A program made the translations under genes and the position numbers. A stretch of DNA of 35,793 bases from a bacterium. Lineage in GTDB: Bacteria; Electryoneota; RPQS01. Below are positions 1-8,293 of this stretch, piece after piece. Position 1 is the stretch's first letter, and each line of letters starts with the position of its first letter. Below the pieces are notes generated by a model. The model did no database searches. It was given only the letters and a program-made list of their open reading frames with translations, and was not told where the DNA came from. The stretch spans positions 1-35,793 of the forward strand of contig JAPKYT010000122.1 of the NCBI GenBank assembly GCA_026394155.1, written 5' to 3'.

Positions 1-2
1 TG

Positions 3-260
3 GCTCTCATGGGCGGCGACACGTTGCGGGCGGACTCGCTTTTCCGCCAGTCTCTGAAAACGCGCGCAGCTTATGCGCCGGCGAGGCTCTCTTTGGGCGA
101 GTTGGCGCTCAGCCGGAATGACTCGGCGGCGGCTTTGGCACAGTTTGAGGAATTGCGGCGCATCCGCATACCCGACGATTCGGTGCGGCAGGAGATTCGC
201 AAGTTCGCCCTGAAGTTAGGGAAATACTACGAGGTGTGGACCATCGGCCAGCAGGAGTGA
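3..260 (+). CDS. C-terminal end of a TPR-containing protein (partial)
   Basis: The reading frame is open from the left edge of the window and stops with TGA at 258-260, so the start lies outside. The visible 86 residues are helical and contain one tetratricopeptide-like unit (LFRQSLKTRAAYAPARLSLG followed by ALSRNDSAAALAQFEEL), with the alternating small and large hydrophobic residues typical of TPRs. TPRs are protein-protein interaction scaffolds; the partner cannot be told from this fragment. The methionine at position 9 is probably internal. The end of the protein carries no sorting domain. Confidence 0.6.
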   Translation, partial: ALMGGDTLRADSLFRQSLKTRAAYAPARLSLGELALSRNDSAAALAQFEELRRIRIPDDSVRQEIRKFALKLGKYYEVWTIGQQE

Positions 261-385
261 GGGAGGGGAACGTGTCTCGTCATCAGCACAGGGTTGGTTT
301 TCTGAACCATTCGGACAAGCGGGTTCACTTCGAACCTTGTCGTCGTGTAGGCGGCAAGGTCTTGTCTTTTGGGAAGGGGGTGCTC

Positions 386-2062
386 ATGAAAGCGTTTCTT
401 GTGATGCTGGTGATTGTGTCGCTTGGCGTGGCTGTACATGCTCAGCCGCAGGCGCCGGTGGTGTGGGGGGAGGCGAGGTGGGCGTATTTGGCGGGGTGGC
501 CGGGGTTGCCGCAGATCACGACCAATCGGGTGATCCCGATGGGGGACACCTTGTTGTTCACCGCCGTGAACATGGGCAGTGCGGTCAGCGACACGATTCT
601 GGTCTGCTCGAGCTTCGACAATGGTCAGACCTTCACCCCGTGGCTGCGCATCACCCAAGGGGACAATTGGGTCTCCGCTCACTTCACGGGTTCATCAGGC
701 CGCTACTACTGCTTTTTCACTCGCGGAGACCAACCTACGGAGTCGTGTTGGCTGCGGGTCAGTGAGGATGGCGGGCAGACATGGGGTGCAGTCCAACAGT
801 ATCGAGAACACGCAGGGCTGATTCGTGGCTTCGCAAGCGGCACGGAGGTGCTGGCGAAATTCAACGGTCTTCTGAACAATATCTGGAGCCAGTGTGTGAT
901 CCGAAGCACGGATGGCGGGCGAAGCTGGTCGGCACCGCTGGCAATTGACACGGCCAACTTCTACATGTATTACTATGATCAGACCATCGCCTTTACCGCA
1001 GGCCACCGTTTGATTCTGGAAAAGCCGGCCGAGTCGCTCACTCGAGAACCCTGGCTGTACGTGGCGCGTGGCGATAGCACAGGTCAGAACTGGACAACGT
1101 TTCAGGTTCTTCCGTGTCAGTACTATGATCGCTGGGCCGCGAACCGCGCCGCGATTGCCGGGGACACGTCCAGCGAGGTGGCGGGGGTGTTGGGGAAATT
1201 CCTGGAGGAGCCGTTTGAGCCTGACCGACCCCTATTTTTCCGCACGACCGATGGGGGTTCGAGTTGGGAGAGCTGCATTGCGCTCACGGAAGAACCCCAT
1301 GTCATTCCGTGGTGGACCACCCACATTCCGATCAACATCTGTCAGGGCAAGCTCTGGCTGGTGGGCTGGGAGCAGCTGTACATTCCTGATACGGTGTGGG
1401 GGGATTTTCTGGGCATCCGCTTCAGTGCCAACCACGCAAAGAACTGGTATCCGATTCAGATGGCGGCGGACAGTTTGGCGGGCTCGTTGTTATTCAGCGG
1501 GCAGATTCGGGGAAACCAGATAGACCTGTATTGGGCGCAGGGCTGCTTCACGCATGATCCCCCGTGGGATTATCGAATGGTGACGGGCACGATCACGCCG
1601 GACACGACATTCCCCGAGCTTGCGCCGGGGATCACGCCGCCGGAAACGGTGAGGGTCAGGCAGCAACTGGACTTCTCCGTTGTGGTCACGGACAATGACA
1701 CGCTGTCGGAGGTAAGGTTGGTGATTGTCGAGTTATCGGGGGACACACTTCGTTACGGGATGGCAAGAGGTGCCGGTCATGCGTATAGCCTGAGGTGGGT
1801 GGTTCCCGACAGCGGCTACTACTCGTACTGGTTTGAGGCCGAGGATTTCTGGGAGAATATCGCCACGCTTCCCGACAGTGGAACGTTTCATTTCGTGACG
1901 GAAGGCTGGTCTGCGTCTGCCGATTTCATCCTTCATCCTTCATCCTTTCCGTCTTCCCCGTCCCCTTCAACAGCACGACGCAGATCGAGTTCACGCTGCC
2001 TTCCACACAACGGGTGTCGCTCAGGCTGTATGATGTGTTGGGTCGTGAAGTGGCGGTGCTGA
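386..2062 (+). CDS. Secreted Asp-box (sialidase-like) beta-propeller protein, frameshifted before its sorting domain
   Basis: I chose the ATG at 386 because it follows GGGAAGGGGG and opens a signal peptide (MKAFLVMLVIVSLGVAVHAQ, cleavage after HAQ). The mature part has Asp-box motifs (SFDNGQTF, SEDGGQTW, STDGGRSW, TTDGGSSW), which mark BNR/sialidase-type beta-propellers. An Ig-like segment follows around residues 420-510. As sequenced, the frame then runs into a Ser/Arg-rich nonsense tail ending at 2062. A canonical sorting domain lies directly downstream in another frame (1948-2193). The frame is lost at three TTCATCC units. The intact protein would be about 600 residues and probably exported to the surface. 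The substrate is unknown, and Asp-box proteins are often not sialidases. A one-base sequencing error is the alternative to a real frameshift. Confidence 0.8.
   Translation: MKAFLVMLVIVSLGVAVHAQPQAPVVWGEARWAYLAGWPGLPQITTNRVIPMGDTLLFTAVNMGSAVSDTILVCSSFDNGQTFTPWLRITQGDNWVSAHFTGSSGRYYCFFTRGDQPTESCWLRVSEDGGQTWGAVQQYREHAGLIRGFASGTEVLAKFNGLLNNIWSQCVIRSTDGGRSWSAPLAIDTANFYMYYYDQTIAFTAGHRLILEKPAESLTREPWLYVARGDSTGQNWTTFQVLPCQYYDRWAANRAAIAGDTSSEVAGVLGKFLEEPFEPDRPLFFRTTDGGSSWESCIALTEEPHVIPWWTTHIPINICQGKLWLVGWEQLYIPDTVWGDFLGIRFSANHAKNWYPIQMAADSLAGSLLFSGQIRGNQIDLYWAQGCFTHDPPWDYRMVTGTITPDTTFPELAPGITPPETVRVRQQLDFSVVVTDNDTLSEVRLVIVELSGDTLRYGMARGAGHAYSLRWVVPDSGYYSYWFEAEDFWENIATLPDSGTFHFVTEGWSASADFILHPSSFPSSPSPSTARRRSSSRCLPHNGCRSGCMMCWVVKWRC
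1925..1945 (+). repeat. Three perfect TTCATCC heptamers inside a coding region
   Basis: Three exact copies of TTCATCC lie at 1925-1931, 1932-1938 and 1939-1945, followed by a degenerate TTTCC. They encode an out-of-place FILHPSS stretch. The reverse complement GGATGAA matches the GGGATGA arrays found between genes at 14425 and 22327. Seven is not a multiple of three, so a change in copy number changes the downstream frame. Confidence 0.85.
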
Positions 2063-2193
2063 TGAATGAGATCCAGACCGCCGGGCGGCACCGTCTCACA
2101 TTTGATGCTTCCGGTATGCCGTCGGGAGTGTATTTGTGCCGGCTGGAAGCGGGCGAGATGGCGCAGACGAGGAAGATCGTGCTCATCAAATAG
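1948..2193 (+). pseudogene. Out-of-frame C-terminal sorting domain of the Asp-box protein
   Basis: In the frame whose codons begin at 1948 the DNA reads SVFPVPFNSTTQIEFTLP, then VSLRLYDVLGREVAVLMNE, SGVYLCRLEAG and finally RKIVLIK before TAG at 2191-2193. This matches the type IX secretion / FlgD-like sorting domain at the ends of the genes at 4690 and 7443. It has no start signal of its own and is clearly the 3' part of the gene starting at 386. Restoring continuity needs a net +1 base upstream. Confidence 0.85.
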
Positions 2194-2263
2194 AAAAAGC
2201 TGAAAAACTGAAAGAGCTGAAAGACTGAAATTTCAGATTTTCAGGATTTCAGCTTTTCAGCCT
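2194..2263. repeat. GCTGAAA-type heptamer array forming an extended dyad
   Basis: Just after the sorting-domain stop, CTGAAA units spaced about 7-8 bases apart (2194-2230) meet mirrored TTTCAG units (2231-2263), with the centre at CTGAAA|TTTCAG. The transcript could fold into a long AU-rich hairpin, so the array may act as a terminator. Related arrays occur elsewhere in the window. Confidence 0.7.
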
Positions 2264-2341
2264 TTGGCGGAAGCCCCGCTCTTGTCCTCTCGATTTGCAC
2301 GCATGTTCCAAATAACAACGTGATAGCTTCGCCCGCCCACC

Positions 2342-2370
2342 TTGACTTTCACCTGCTTTTGTTGTATATT
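2342..2370 (+). promoter_or_regulatory. Sigma-70-type promoter upstream of the NRAMP gene
   Basis: TTGACT (2342-2347), a 17-base spacer and TATATT (2365-2370) form a near-consensus promoter. Transcription would start near 2377, leaving a leader of about 330 bases before the NRAMP start codon. Confidence 0.6.
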
Positions 2371-2706
2371 CGCTGCATGAAGACTGTACTTGGTTCCCAT
2401 TGCACAACATTATGCCAGCCCAGCATTTGCGGTTTTTTCAGGCCAAATTCCTGTCCTATCTGTAATAGTTTTATGTGGTAAGGCAGTTCGTTTGGCAAAA
2501 AAATTATTTCCCTTGACCTTCCCCCACTCCGCAGGGGAGACGCACGGGGCGAGTTCATGTTCTTGTAGATTCCAGCCGTGCCGGAGGCGAAATCCGCTTT
2601 CTGATGCAACCCCCGCCTGCGCGCCGGATCGCGCGAGATCGCGATGAGCGAAGAGTTTGCGTCTCACATTCTGCCTGAGAATATTCTGTCATGACGAAGT
2701 GAGGAT
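2371..2706 (+). other. Long leader/intergenic stretch before the NRAMP gene
   Basis: No convincing gene is present; the short frames here lack ribosome sites and codon bias. The stretch has an A-rich patch near 2500 followed by a GC-rich half. That half includes a small inverted repeat (CCCC, ACTCCGCA, GGGG, about 2522-2537) and a GATCGCGCGAGATCGCGATG segment near 2625. The length suits a structured leader, but I recognise no named riboswitch. Confidence 0.4.
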
Positions 2707-4605
2707 ATGACAGAACCTCGCACCCCACCTGCTTCCCTGTCCGAAGTCCACCGCAGCGTGGCCATCCCCGACAAGATGTCCGTCTTCAAGCGCATCTTCG
2801 CGTTCGTGGGGCCGGCTTATCTGGTCAGCGTGGGCTACATGGATCCCGGCAATTGGGCCACGGACATCGAAGGCGGCTCGCGTTTCGGCTATGAGTTGCT
2901 GTGGGTGCTGCTCATGTCCAATCTGATGGCGGTGCTGCTGCAGACTCTGAGCGCGCGGCTGGGAATCGTGACGCGCATGGATCTGGCTCAAGCCTGCCGC
3001 GAATCCTACTCCCGGCCGGTGGGATTCGCGCTCTGGATTCTCTGCGAAATTGCCATTACCGCCTGCGACTTGGCGGAAGTGCTGGGCACGGCCATCGGCT
3101 TGAATCTGCTGTTTAACATTCCGCTGTTAGCGGGCGTGTTCATCACCGCGGCCGACGTGCTGCTGCTGCTCTATTTTCAGAAGCTCGGCATTCGCAAGGT
3201 GGAAGCCTTTGTGCTGGCGCTGATCACCGTGATCGGCGGATGCTTTGTCATTGAAGTCTGGCTGGCCAAGCCGGTGTGGGGCGAGGTGGTGACGGGGCTG
3301 GTTCCGCATCTCAATTCCGAGAGTCTCTATGTGGCCATCGGGATTATCGGGGCCACCGTCATGCCGCACAATCTCTATCTGCATTCGGCTCTGGTGCAAA
3401 CCCGCGCCGTGGGAAGCTCGCCCGTGAAGATCCGTCAGGCCTGCAAGTACAACCTGACCGATTCCGCGCTGGCTTTGAATGCCGCCTTCTTCGTCAATGC
3501 GGCGATTCTGATCGTTGCGGCCGCGGTTTTTCATTCCCGCGGGGAAGTGGTCACGGAAATCGGACAGGCGCATGCCCTGCTGGAACCGATGTTAGGTACG
3601 GTCATCGCCGCTCCGGCTTTCGCTCTGGCGCTGCTGGCGAGCGGTCAGAGTTCCACTCTGACCGGCACGCTGGCCGGGCAGGTGGTCATGGAAGGCTTCA
3701 TCCGCTTTCACATGCGTCCCTGGCTGCGGCGCATGATCTCGCGTTCGCTGGCGATCATACCGGCGGCGGTGGTGATCGGTCTCATGGGCACCGCAGGAAC
3801 CTACCGCCTGCTGATTCTCTCGCAGGTGATTTTGTCTTTGCAATTGCCTTTTGCGGTGATTCCGCTCATCCATTTTACCAGCCGCCGGCAGTGGATGGGC
3901 GAGTTCACCAACAAGATGTGGGTGAAAGTTCTGGCCTGGATCGTGGCCGTGATTCTGATCGGTTTGAATGCGCGGCTCGTGTTCCAGCAGATGTCCGAGT
4001 GGATTGCCAACGCGGGAGGTGCAGCGGTGTGGATCGAGATTGTCATTATTCCCGCCGCCGTTGCGCTGGGCGGCCTGCTGTTCTACTTGATCTTCGGCCC
4101 GGTGTGGCGGGGCTGGTACAAGCGCGCCGGGGGAATTGCACCGACGTACTCGGCGAATGACTTGTCCGCGCCCGAATTCCGGCGCATCGGTGCGGCCCTG
4201 GAAGCCACCGAGCGCGATCAAGCGATTCTCGCTCAGGCGATTTCCATGGCGCGGCAGCACAACGCCGGTCTGGTGCTGATTCACGTGGCGGAGAGTATGG
4301 GGCCGCGCTTTTGGAAGGGGGAATCCATCAATGAAGAGGTGCGCAGCGACCGCGCGTATCTCGAACGATTGCAGCGCGAAATCGCCGCCCTGGGTCTGCG
4401 CGTAGAGATCGAATTGGGCTATGGCGAGCCGGCCCGCGAAATCGTGCGCTTGGCTGCTGAGACGAAGCTGGACCTGTTAGTGTTAGGCGCGCACGGGCAC
4501 CGTTTCCCGCAGGACATTCTGTTCGGCGCCACCGCCACCCGCGTCCGCCACGGACTGAAGATTCCGGTTTTCATGGTGCACGTTTCCAAAACGAAGGATC
4601 GTTGA
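2707..4605 (+). CDS. NRAMP divalent-metal transporter with C-terminal UspA domain
   Basis: Residues 25-470 are a multi-spanning NRAMP (MntH-like) proton-coupled Mn2+/Fe2+ importer. The two unwound-helix metal-binding motifs are present: DPGN at 46-49 (TM1) and MPH at 219-221 (TM6). The inner membrane is the expected location. Residues about 490-627 form a universal-stress (UspA) domain with the ATP-loop pattern G594-x2-G597-x9-G607; the residue after G607 is Ala rather than Ser/Thr. At 632 residues it is roughly 200 longer than plain MntH, and the extra length is this cytoplasmic domain. The start at 2707 has GAGG only two bases upstream; M24 is a possible alternative. The gene appears monocistronic, with a promoter at 2342 and a hairpin after the stop. 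The UspA domain may sense nucleotide or stress state (inference). Confidence 0.92.
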   Translation: MTEPRTPPASLSEVHRSVAIPDKMSVFKRIFAFVGPAYLVSVGYMDPGNWATDIEGGSRFGYELLWVLLMSNLMAVLLQTLSARLGIVTRMDLAQACRESYSRPVGFALWILCEIAITACDLAEVLGTAIGLNLLFNIPLLAGVFITAADVLLLLYFQKLGIRKVEAFVLALITVIGGCFVIEVWLAKPVWGEVVTGLVPHLNSESLYVAIGIIGATVMPHNLYLHSALVQTRAVGSSPVKIRQACKYNLTDSALALNAAFFVNAAILIVAAAVFHSRGEVVTEIGQAHALLEPMLGTVIAAPAFALALLASGQSSTLTGTLAGQVVMEGFIRFHMRPWLRRMISRSLAIIPAAVVIGLMGTAGTYRLLILSQVILSLQLPFAVIPLIHFTSRRQWMGEFTNKMWVKVLAWIVAVILIGLNARLVFQQMSEWIANAGGAAVWIEIVIIPAAVALGGLLFYLIFGPVWRGWYKRAGGIAPTYSANDLSAPEFRRIGAALEATERDQAILAQAISMARQHNAGLVLIHVAESMGPRFWKGESINEEVRSDRAYLERLQREIAALGLRVEIELGYGEPAREIVRLAAETKLDLLVLGAHGHRFPQDILFGATATRVRHGLKIPVFMVHVSKTKDR

Positions 4606-4637
4606 CCGGCCACGCATTTGGACAAGAGCGATATGAA

Positions 4638-4662
4638 ACGGGCGACCCATTGGGCCGCCCGT
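4638..4662. terminator. Hairpin between convergent genes
   Basis: ACGGGCG-A-CCC, loop ATT, GGG-C-CGCCCGT forms a strong stem between the NRAMP stop and the convergent stop at 4690. The downstream tract (TGTATTGCTT) is only weakly T-rich, so it may serve both strands imperfectly. Confidence 0.55.
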
Positions 4663-4689
4663 TGTATTGCTTGCACGTCTCGGAACCGG

Positions 4690-6117
4690 TCACCTGAGAA
4701 GAAGCATCTTCCGGGACGATGTCCATCCGTCCGCTTCTAGACGGACGACATACACGCCGGAGGACATTGCAGCCGCGTCAAAATCCACTGCGTGACTTCC
4801 CGCCGCGGTGATAGCGTTCACCAAAGTTGCCACTCTTTGGCCGGAAAGGTTGAAGACAGTCATTGTCACCGATGCTGCTCGCGGAAGGTCGAAGGTGATC
4901 CGCGTTCGTGAATTGAACGGATTCGGGTAGTTCGGATAAAGACAGAAGGCCGCAGGAAGCAGATTAACAGCCCCATCCACAGCTTGTGTGCAATCAAGAG
5001 CTCTGCCGTCGTCAGCGGCAGTACCGGCCGGGTACTGCCCGCATCCTCGGCTCCAGTAGTCTATGTAGTAGTAGATTATCCCGTGGTGTGGCGGATAGCA
5101 CCACAGACCGTAGTGAGTCTGGAAATTGCGCCAGGCGACAGCACCCCAACGTCGGGAAGGATTCGAGCTCACGATAACAAAGGAGTCCGGGTCATCATAG
5201 CCCATGAATTGCAGGTAGCGCCACGTTACCATCACGCTATCACACACCGTGTCGGTGGCATCCACATGGAGGAGTTGTCCGAAAAAAGCCCTATAATCCG
5301 GTGTCGCAGTCACCTCTGACGAGTACACATACACTGTCCCGGTACTACAGGTGTGCTGCGCTCTGAGCCGATAGGTGTATGAATTCATGTAGCCGCGTTC
5401 GTCAGTGATAGTGTCATGAAAGGTCGTCACCGCCGGGGGTACATAACCGATCTGCGCGCCGGACCCTTCATTCACTTGCCGCCAGATGAACAGGCTATCC
5501 GCTGGATATGGCACTTGCGGATAGGTCCACTGGAGATCTATGGCGCGGCATCCCGGTGTTGCGCTGATCTGTGTGATGCGCGGTGGTCGCTCACAGCCCG
5601 GGCAGGGAGCTTCTACACACGTCCAACTGCCGATCTCGATTTCGCTGTACGCTCCTCCGCCCGTCGGCGACCGTATCTCGGAGTCGTAGTGCCGGTTGCC
5701 CGCGCAGACGCGCAGGTAAATACGGTTGGGAATGGGGTTGCTACCATTGCAGAAGACACTCCCCAAAGTCTCATAGACGGGAGACTCCAAGGTACTGAAT
5801 CCGCCCGCGAAAGGCACGGGGAACTGCAGGCCGTTCAAAGGGAAGGTGTTGTAGTTGACCGTCCCGTTAGGCCCCGCCTCGCAGAGAGGGGGGTCGTTGC
5901 AGACCCCGAGCAGCGTGTCGGCGTCATCCGGGCCGTTGGAGTTCCAGTCATGATAGATGCGGATCTCTGTGCCGTCCGCCAAAGGATGACCGCTGCCCGC
6001 GCAGATGCTGTCCAAATGCTGCGTCGTCTCGTGAAGGTCTATGGTCCACCCTTGCGCCCAGAGCGGTCCACAAGCACAAAGGACAGCTACCGTCAGTGCA
6101 CAAATTACTTTTTTCAT
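4690..6117 (-). CDS. Secreted FN3-containing protein with C-terminal sorting domain
   Basis: The start at 6117 is chosen because GGAGGGG lies six bases upstream; the earlier in-frame ATG at 6132 overlaps that ribosome site. The 475-residue protein begins with a signal peptide (MKKVICALTVAVLCACGPLW, cleaved near WAQ). An N-terminal Cys-containing domain is followed by a fibronectin-III-like segment starting PPRITQISATPGCRAIDLQW. The C-terminus is a sorting domain (YPNYPNPFNSRTRITFDLP, then SGQRVATLVN, SGVYVVRLEA and a basic end RKMLLLR). By analogy with type IX secretion the tail should direct export and be removed at the surface. No enzymatic motif is visible, so the role is probably adhesive or structural (inference). 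Confidence 0.85.
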   Translation of the reverse strand: MKKVICALTVAVLCACGPLWAQGWTIDLHETTQHLDSICAGSGHPLADGTEIRIYHDWNSNGPDDADTLLGVCNDPPLCEAGPNGTVNYNTFPLNGLQFPVPFAGGFSTLESPVYETLGSVFCNGSNPIPNRIYLRVCAGNRHYDSEIRSPTGGGAYSEIEIGSWTCVEAPCPGCERPPRITQISATPGCRAIDLQWTYPQVPYPADSLFIWRQVNEGSGAQIGYVPPAVTTFHDTITDERGYMNSYTYRLRAQHTCSTGTVYVYSSEVTATPDYRAFFGQLLHVDATDTVCDSVMVTWRYLQFMGYDDPDSFVIVSSNPSRRWGAVAWRNFQTHYGLWCYPPHHGIIYYYIDYWSRGCGQYPAGTAADDGRALDCTQAVDGAVNLLPAAFCLYPNYPNPFNSRTRITFDLPRAASVTMTVFNLSGQRVATLVNAITAAGSHAVDFDAAAMSSGVYVVRLEADGWTSSRKMLLLR

Positions 6118-6140
6118 AGCACACCCCTCCATTTTGACTC

Positions 6141-6169
6141 AAGTTAACAAAGACGTACCCAAAGAGCAA
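6141..6169 (-). promoter_or_regulatory. Promoter for the secreted FN3 protein
   Basis: On the minus strand TTGCTC (6164-6169), a 17-base spacer and TAACTT (6141-6146) lie 24 bases before the start codon at 6117. The match is moderate, but the position is good for this divergently transcribed gene. Confidence 0.45.
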
Positions 6170-6258
6170 GTGATAATTGGGTCGGGCGCAAATTGGTGGG
6201 CCGGGACTATGCTTAAGTAATCATACGACTTAGCGCCTTGATGTTCACGGAATCAGGC

Positions 6259-6287
6259 TTGACTTTGGAGAGGAGAATCGGTAAATT
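6259..6287 (+). promoter_or_regulatory. Sigma-70-type promoter for phosphofructokinase
   Basis: TTGACT (6259-6264), 17 bases, TAAATT (6282-6287), ending 33 bases before the pfk start codon. Hexamers and spacing are close to the housekeeping consensus. Confidence 0.65.
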
Positions 6288-6320
6288 TCGATTCTGAATG
6301 AAAGCACCTGAAAGAGGATT

Positions 6321-7343
6321 ATGCGACTTGCCATACTGACCAGCGGCGGAGACTGCCCCGGTCTGAACGCCGTGATCCGCGCAGTGGTGCGCTCCGCCAC
6401 CGACCGCCACCAATGGGAATGCGTGGGAATCAAGAACGGCTGGAAAGGCGCGGCTACGGGAGAATTCATCCCGCTGCCCACCTACGCCGTCTCGGGAATC
6501 CTCTATCGCGGCGGCACCATCCTGGGTACCTCGCGCTTCAACCCCTTGCAGGACGGCGAAACCACCGCCCGCGTCTTGGAAAATCTCACGCTGCACCGCA
6601 TCAACGCGGTGATCTGCGTGGGCGGCGACGGCACGCTGCGGGCCTCGCACGAAATGACCAAGTTAGGCGTGAACGTGGTGGGCGTGCCGAAAACCATTGA
6701 CAATGATATTGCCGCGACCGACGTGACCTTCGGTTTTCAGACCGCGGTGCAGATTGTCACCGACGCCATTGACCGGCTGCACACCACCGCCGAATCGCAC
6801 AACCGGATCATGATCCTCGAAACGATGGGCCGCAACACGGGCTGGATCGCTTTGTGCGCGGGCATAGCCGGCGGCGCGGACATGATTCTCATTCCCGAGC
6901 GGCCGTTCAGCTATGACAAGATTTGCACCATGCTGGCCGAGCGGCACAAGCGGAAATCGTTTTCGATTGTGGTGGTGGCCGAAGGCGCGTTTCCTGAAGG
7001 CGGCAAGGCGGTCACGCTGGGCGAACTGGATGCTTTCGGGCGGCCGCGGATGGGCGGAATCGGCTACGAACTCGCGCACGAAATCGAAAAACGACTTAAC
7101 ATCGAATCACGCGTGACGGTTTTGGGTTATGTGCAGCGGGGAGGCACGCCGGTGGCCTACGACCGAATTCTGGCCACGCGCTTCGGCGTGGCGGCGGTGG
7201 AAGCGGCGGCGGAAGGGAAATTCGATCACTTCATCGCCCTGCGCGGCGAGGATTTGATTCCCGTCCCCATCGCCGACGGCACCGGCCAAACGAAAATGGC
7301 CGATCCGAAACTGTTCGAAGTGGCGGAGACGTTTTTTGGGTAA
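6321..7343 (+). CDS. pfkA: 6-phosphofructokinase
   Basis: This enzyme phosphorylates fructose-6-phosphate to fructose-1,6-bisphosphate in cytosolic glycolysis. Recognisable elements are the N-terminal nucleotide loop (TSGGDCPGLNAVIR), GGDGT at 101-105, PKTIDND at 123-129 with catalytic D127, MGR at 169-171 and PER at 192-194. Its 340 residues fit the bacterial short form. The donor-determining pair reads Gly104 and Lys124. Classical ATP enzymes have Gly/Gly and pyrophosphate enzymes Asp/Lys, so this is the mixed type; Gly104 favours ATP, but the donor is not settled. The ribosome site AGAGG precedes the ATG. The gene stands 1.6 kb from gap and has its own promoter. Confidence 0.95.
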   Translation: MRLAILTSGGDCPGLNAVIRAVVRSATDRHQWECVGIKNGWKGAATGEFIPLPTYAVSGILYRGGTILGTSRFNPLQDGETTARVLENLTLHRINAVICVGGDGTLRASHEMTKLGVNVVGVPKTIDNDIAATDVTFGFQTAVQIVTDAIDRLHTTAESHNRIMILETMGRNTGWIALCAGIAGGADMILIPERPFSYDKICTMLAERHKRKSFSIVVVAEGAFPEGGKAVTLGELDAFGRPRMGGIGYELAHEIEKRLNIESRVTVLGYVQRGGTPVAYDRILATRFGVAAVEAAAEGKFDHFIALRGEDLIPVPIADGTGQTKMADPKLFEVAETFFG

Positions 7344-7352
7344 CGATTCTTT

Positions 7353-7383
7353 GCCGGGCAGGCGCAAGCGGCTGCCGCGGCGG
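7353..7383. repeat. REP-like palindrome after pfk
   Basis: GCCGGGCAGG, loop, CTGCCGCGGCGG forms a GC-rich imperfect palindrome. It shares sequence with the REP-like copies around the RAYT gene at 11164, so it is a dispersed member of that family. It may also end pfk transcripts. Confidence 0.6.
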
Positions 7384-7442
7384 ACAGCTCCATAGATCCC
7401 ATGCGGCGGCAAACGGTTTTCTCAGAAAGAGGAGAAACGCTC

Positions 7443-8264
7443 ATGTCAAAGCTATCTTACGTGCTCGTTTTCGTGGTTGGCTTGGTTTTGGTTATTGCCA
7501 ACAGATCATCCGCTCAGTGGCCGCTCGAATGCACTTCGAGTAATGTCAGCTGGATTAAGCTAAGAGCCGATGAAGCATACCGATTCTATGCACTCGACTC
7601 GCTTAGTTTGAGGATCATGACGCCGGGCTGCTCCCAGACGATTCAATACACGTATTTGATGAACGCCGAGGAGCGAAGTGCAAATTATATTCAGGTTCAA
7701 CCAGACCTGACAGGCGATGGAATCTCTGAGATTGTACTAGGGTGTCGGATCGGGTCAGGGCCATCAAGGTGGACAATCAAGATCTTGAACATTGTGAACG
7801 GTGCTGCATTGTTCCAAAGGAGTGCCCCGGGTTATGACTATTTCGTGTGGGGAGTATTTGACTTTGACGGAGACGGTATCTTAGAATGCGTGATTGCCGT
7901 GACGGATGCCGCTTCTCAAACCTTGGAAGTTTACAACACAGGTGCTCCCGCAAGCGCAACTGCCTTCCCTCCCGATAACCAACCGGTGGCCTTTGAGCTC
8001 GAGCAGAACTTCCCGAACCCATTCAATAGCTCGACCAGAATCTCGTACAGTATTCCGGTTTCAGGGCAAGTGACGGTTGATGTTTTCAACTCGATTGGCC
8101 AGAGAGTTAGGACACTCGTGAATGAGCGGCAGGAGACGGGTTTGCACTTTGCCGACTGGGGAAGCATCGGCAGCGGAGCTACGCCAGCGTCCGGGCCGTA
8201 TTTCTATGAATTGAAACTGGATGGAAAGCCACTCGGAGCAAGGAAAATGATCTTGCTAAAGTAG
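7443..8264 (+). CDS. Secreted protein with FG-GAP/VCBS-like repeats and sorting domain
   Basis: The start at 7443 follows AAGAGGAGAAA and opens a signal peptide (MSKLSYVLVFVVGLVLVIAN, then RSSAQ). The earlier in-frame ATG at 7401 has no ribosome site. Two Asp-rich loops, DLTGDGISEIVLG and DFDGDGILECVIAV, resemble the calcium-binding DxDGDG turns of FG-GAP/VCBS propeller repeats. The last 90 residues are a sorting domain (NFPNPFNSSTRISYSIP, SIGQRVRTLVN, basic RKMILLK). At 273 residues it is too small for a complete seven-bladed propeller. It is probably exported to the cell surface; its substrate is unknown. It appears to be transcribed alone or by read-through from pfk. Confidence 0.82.
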   Translation: MSKLSYVLVFVVGLVLVIANRSSAQWPLECTSSNVSWIKLRADEAYRFYALDSLSLRIMTPGCSQTIQYTYLMNAEERSANYIQVQPDLTGDGISEIVLGCRIGSGPSRWTIKILNIVNGAALFQRSAPGYDYFVWGVFDFDGDGILECVIAVTDAASQTLEVYNTGAPASATAFPPDNQPVAFELEQNFPNPFNSSTRISYSIPVSGQVTVDVFNSIGQRVRTLVNERQETGLHFADWGSIGSGATPASGPYFYELKLDGKPLGARKMILLK

Positions 8265-8293
8265 AAGGCCGTTGCACGTGTGAGGACTAAGGA

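Noticed and set aside
2349-2667. Short open frames between the Asp-box gene and NRAMP
   Set aside because: They overlap each other on both strands, lack ribosome sites and show no protein-like composition.
2371-2706. Manganese (yybP-ykoY) riboswitch before the NRAMP gene
   Set aside because: The leader length and gene suggest it, but I cannot find the conserved core of that riboswitch.
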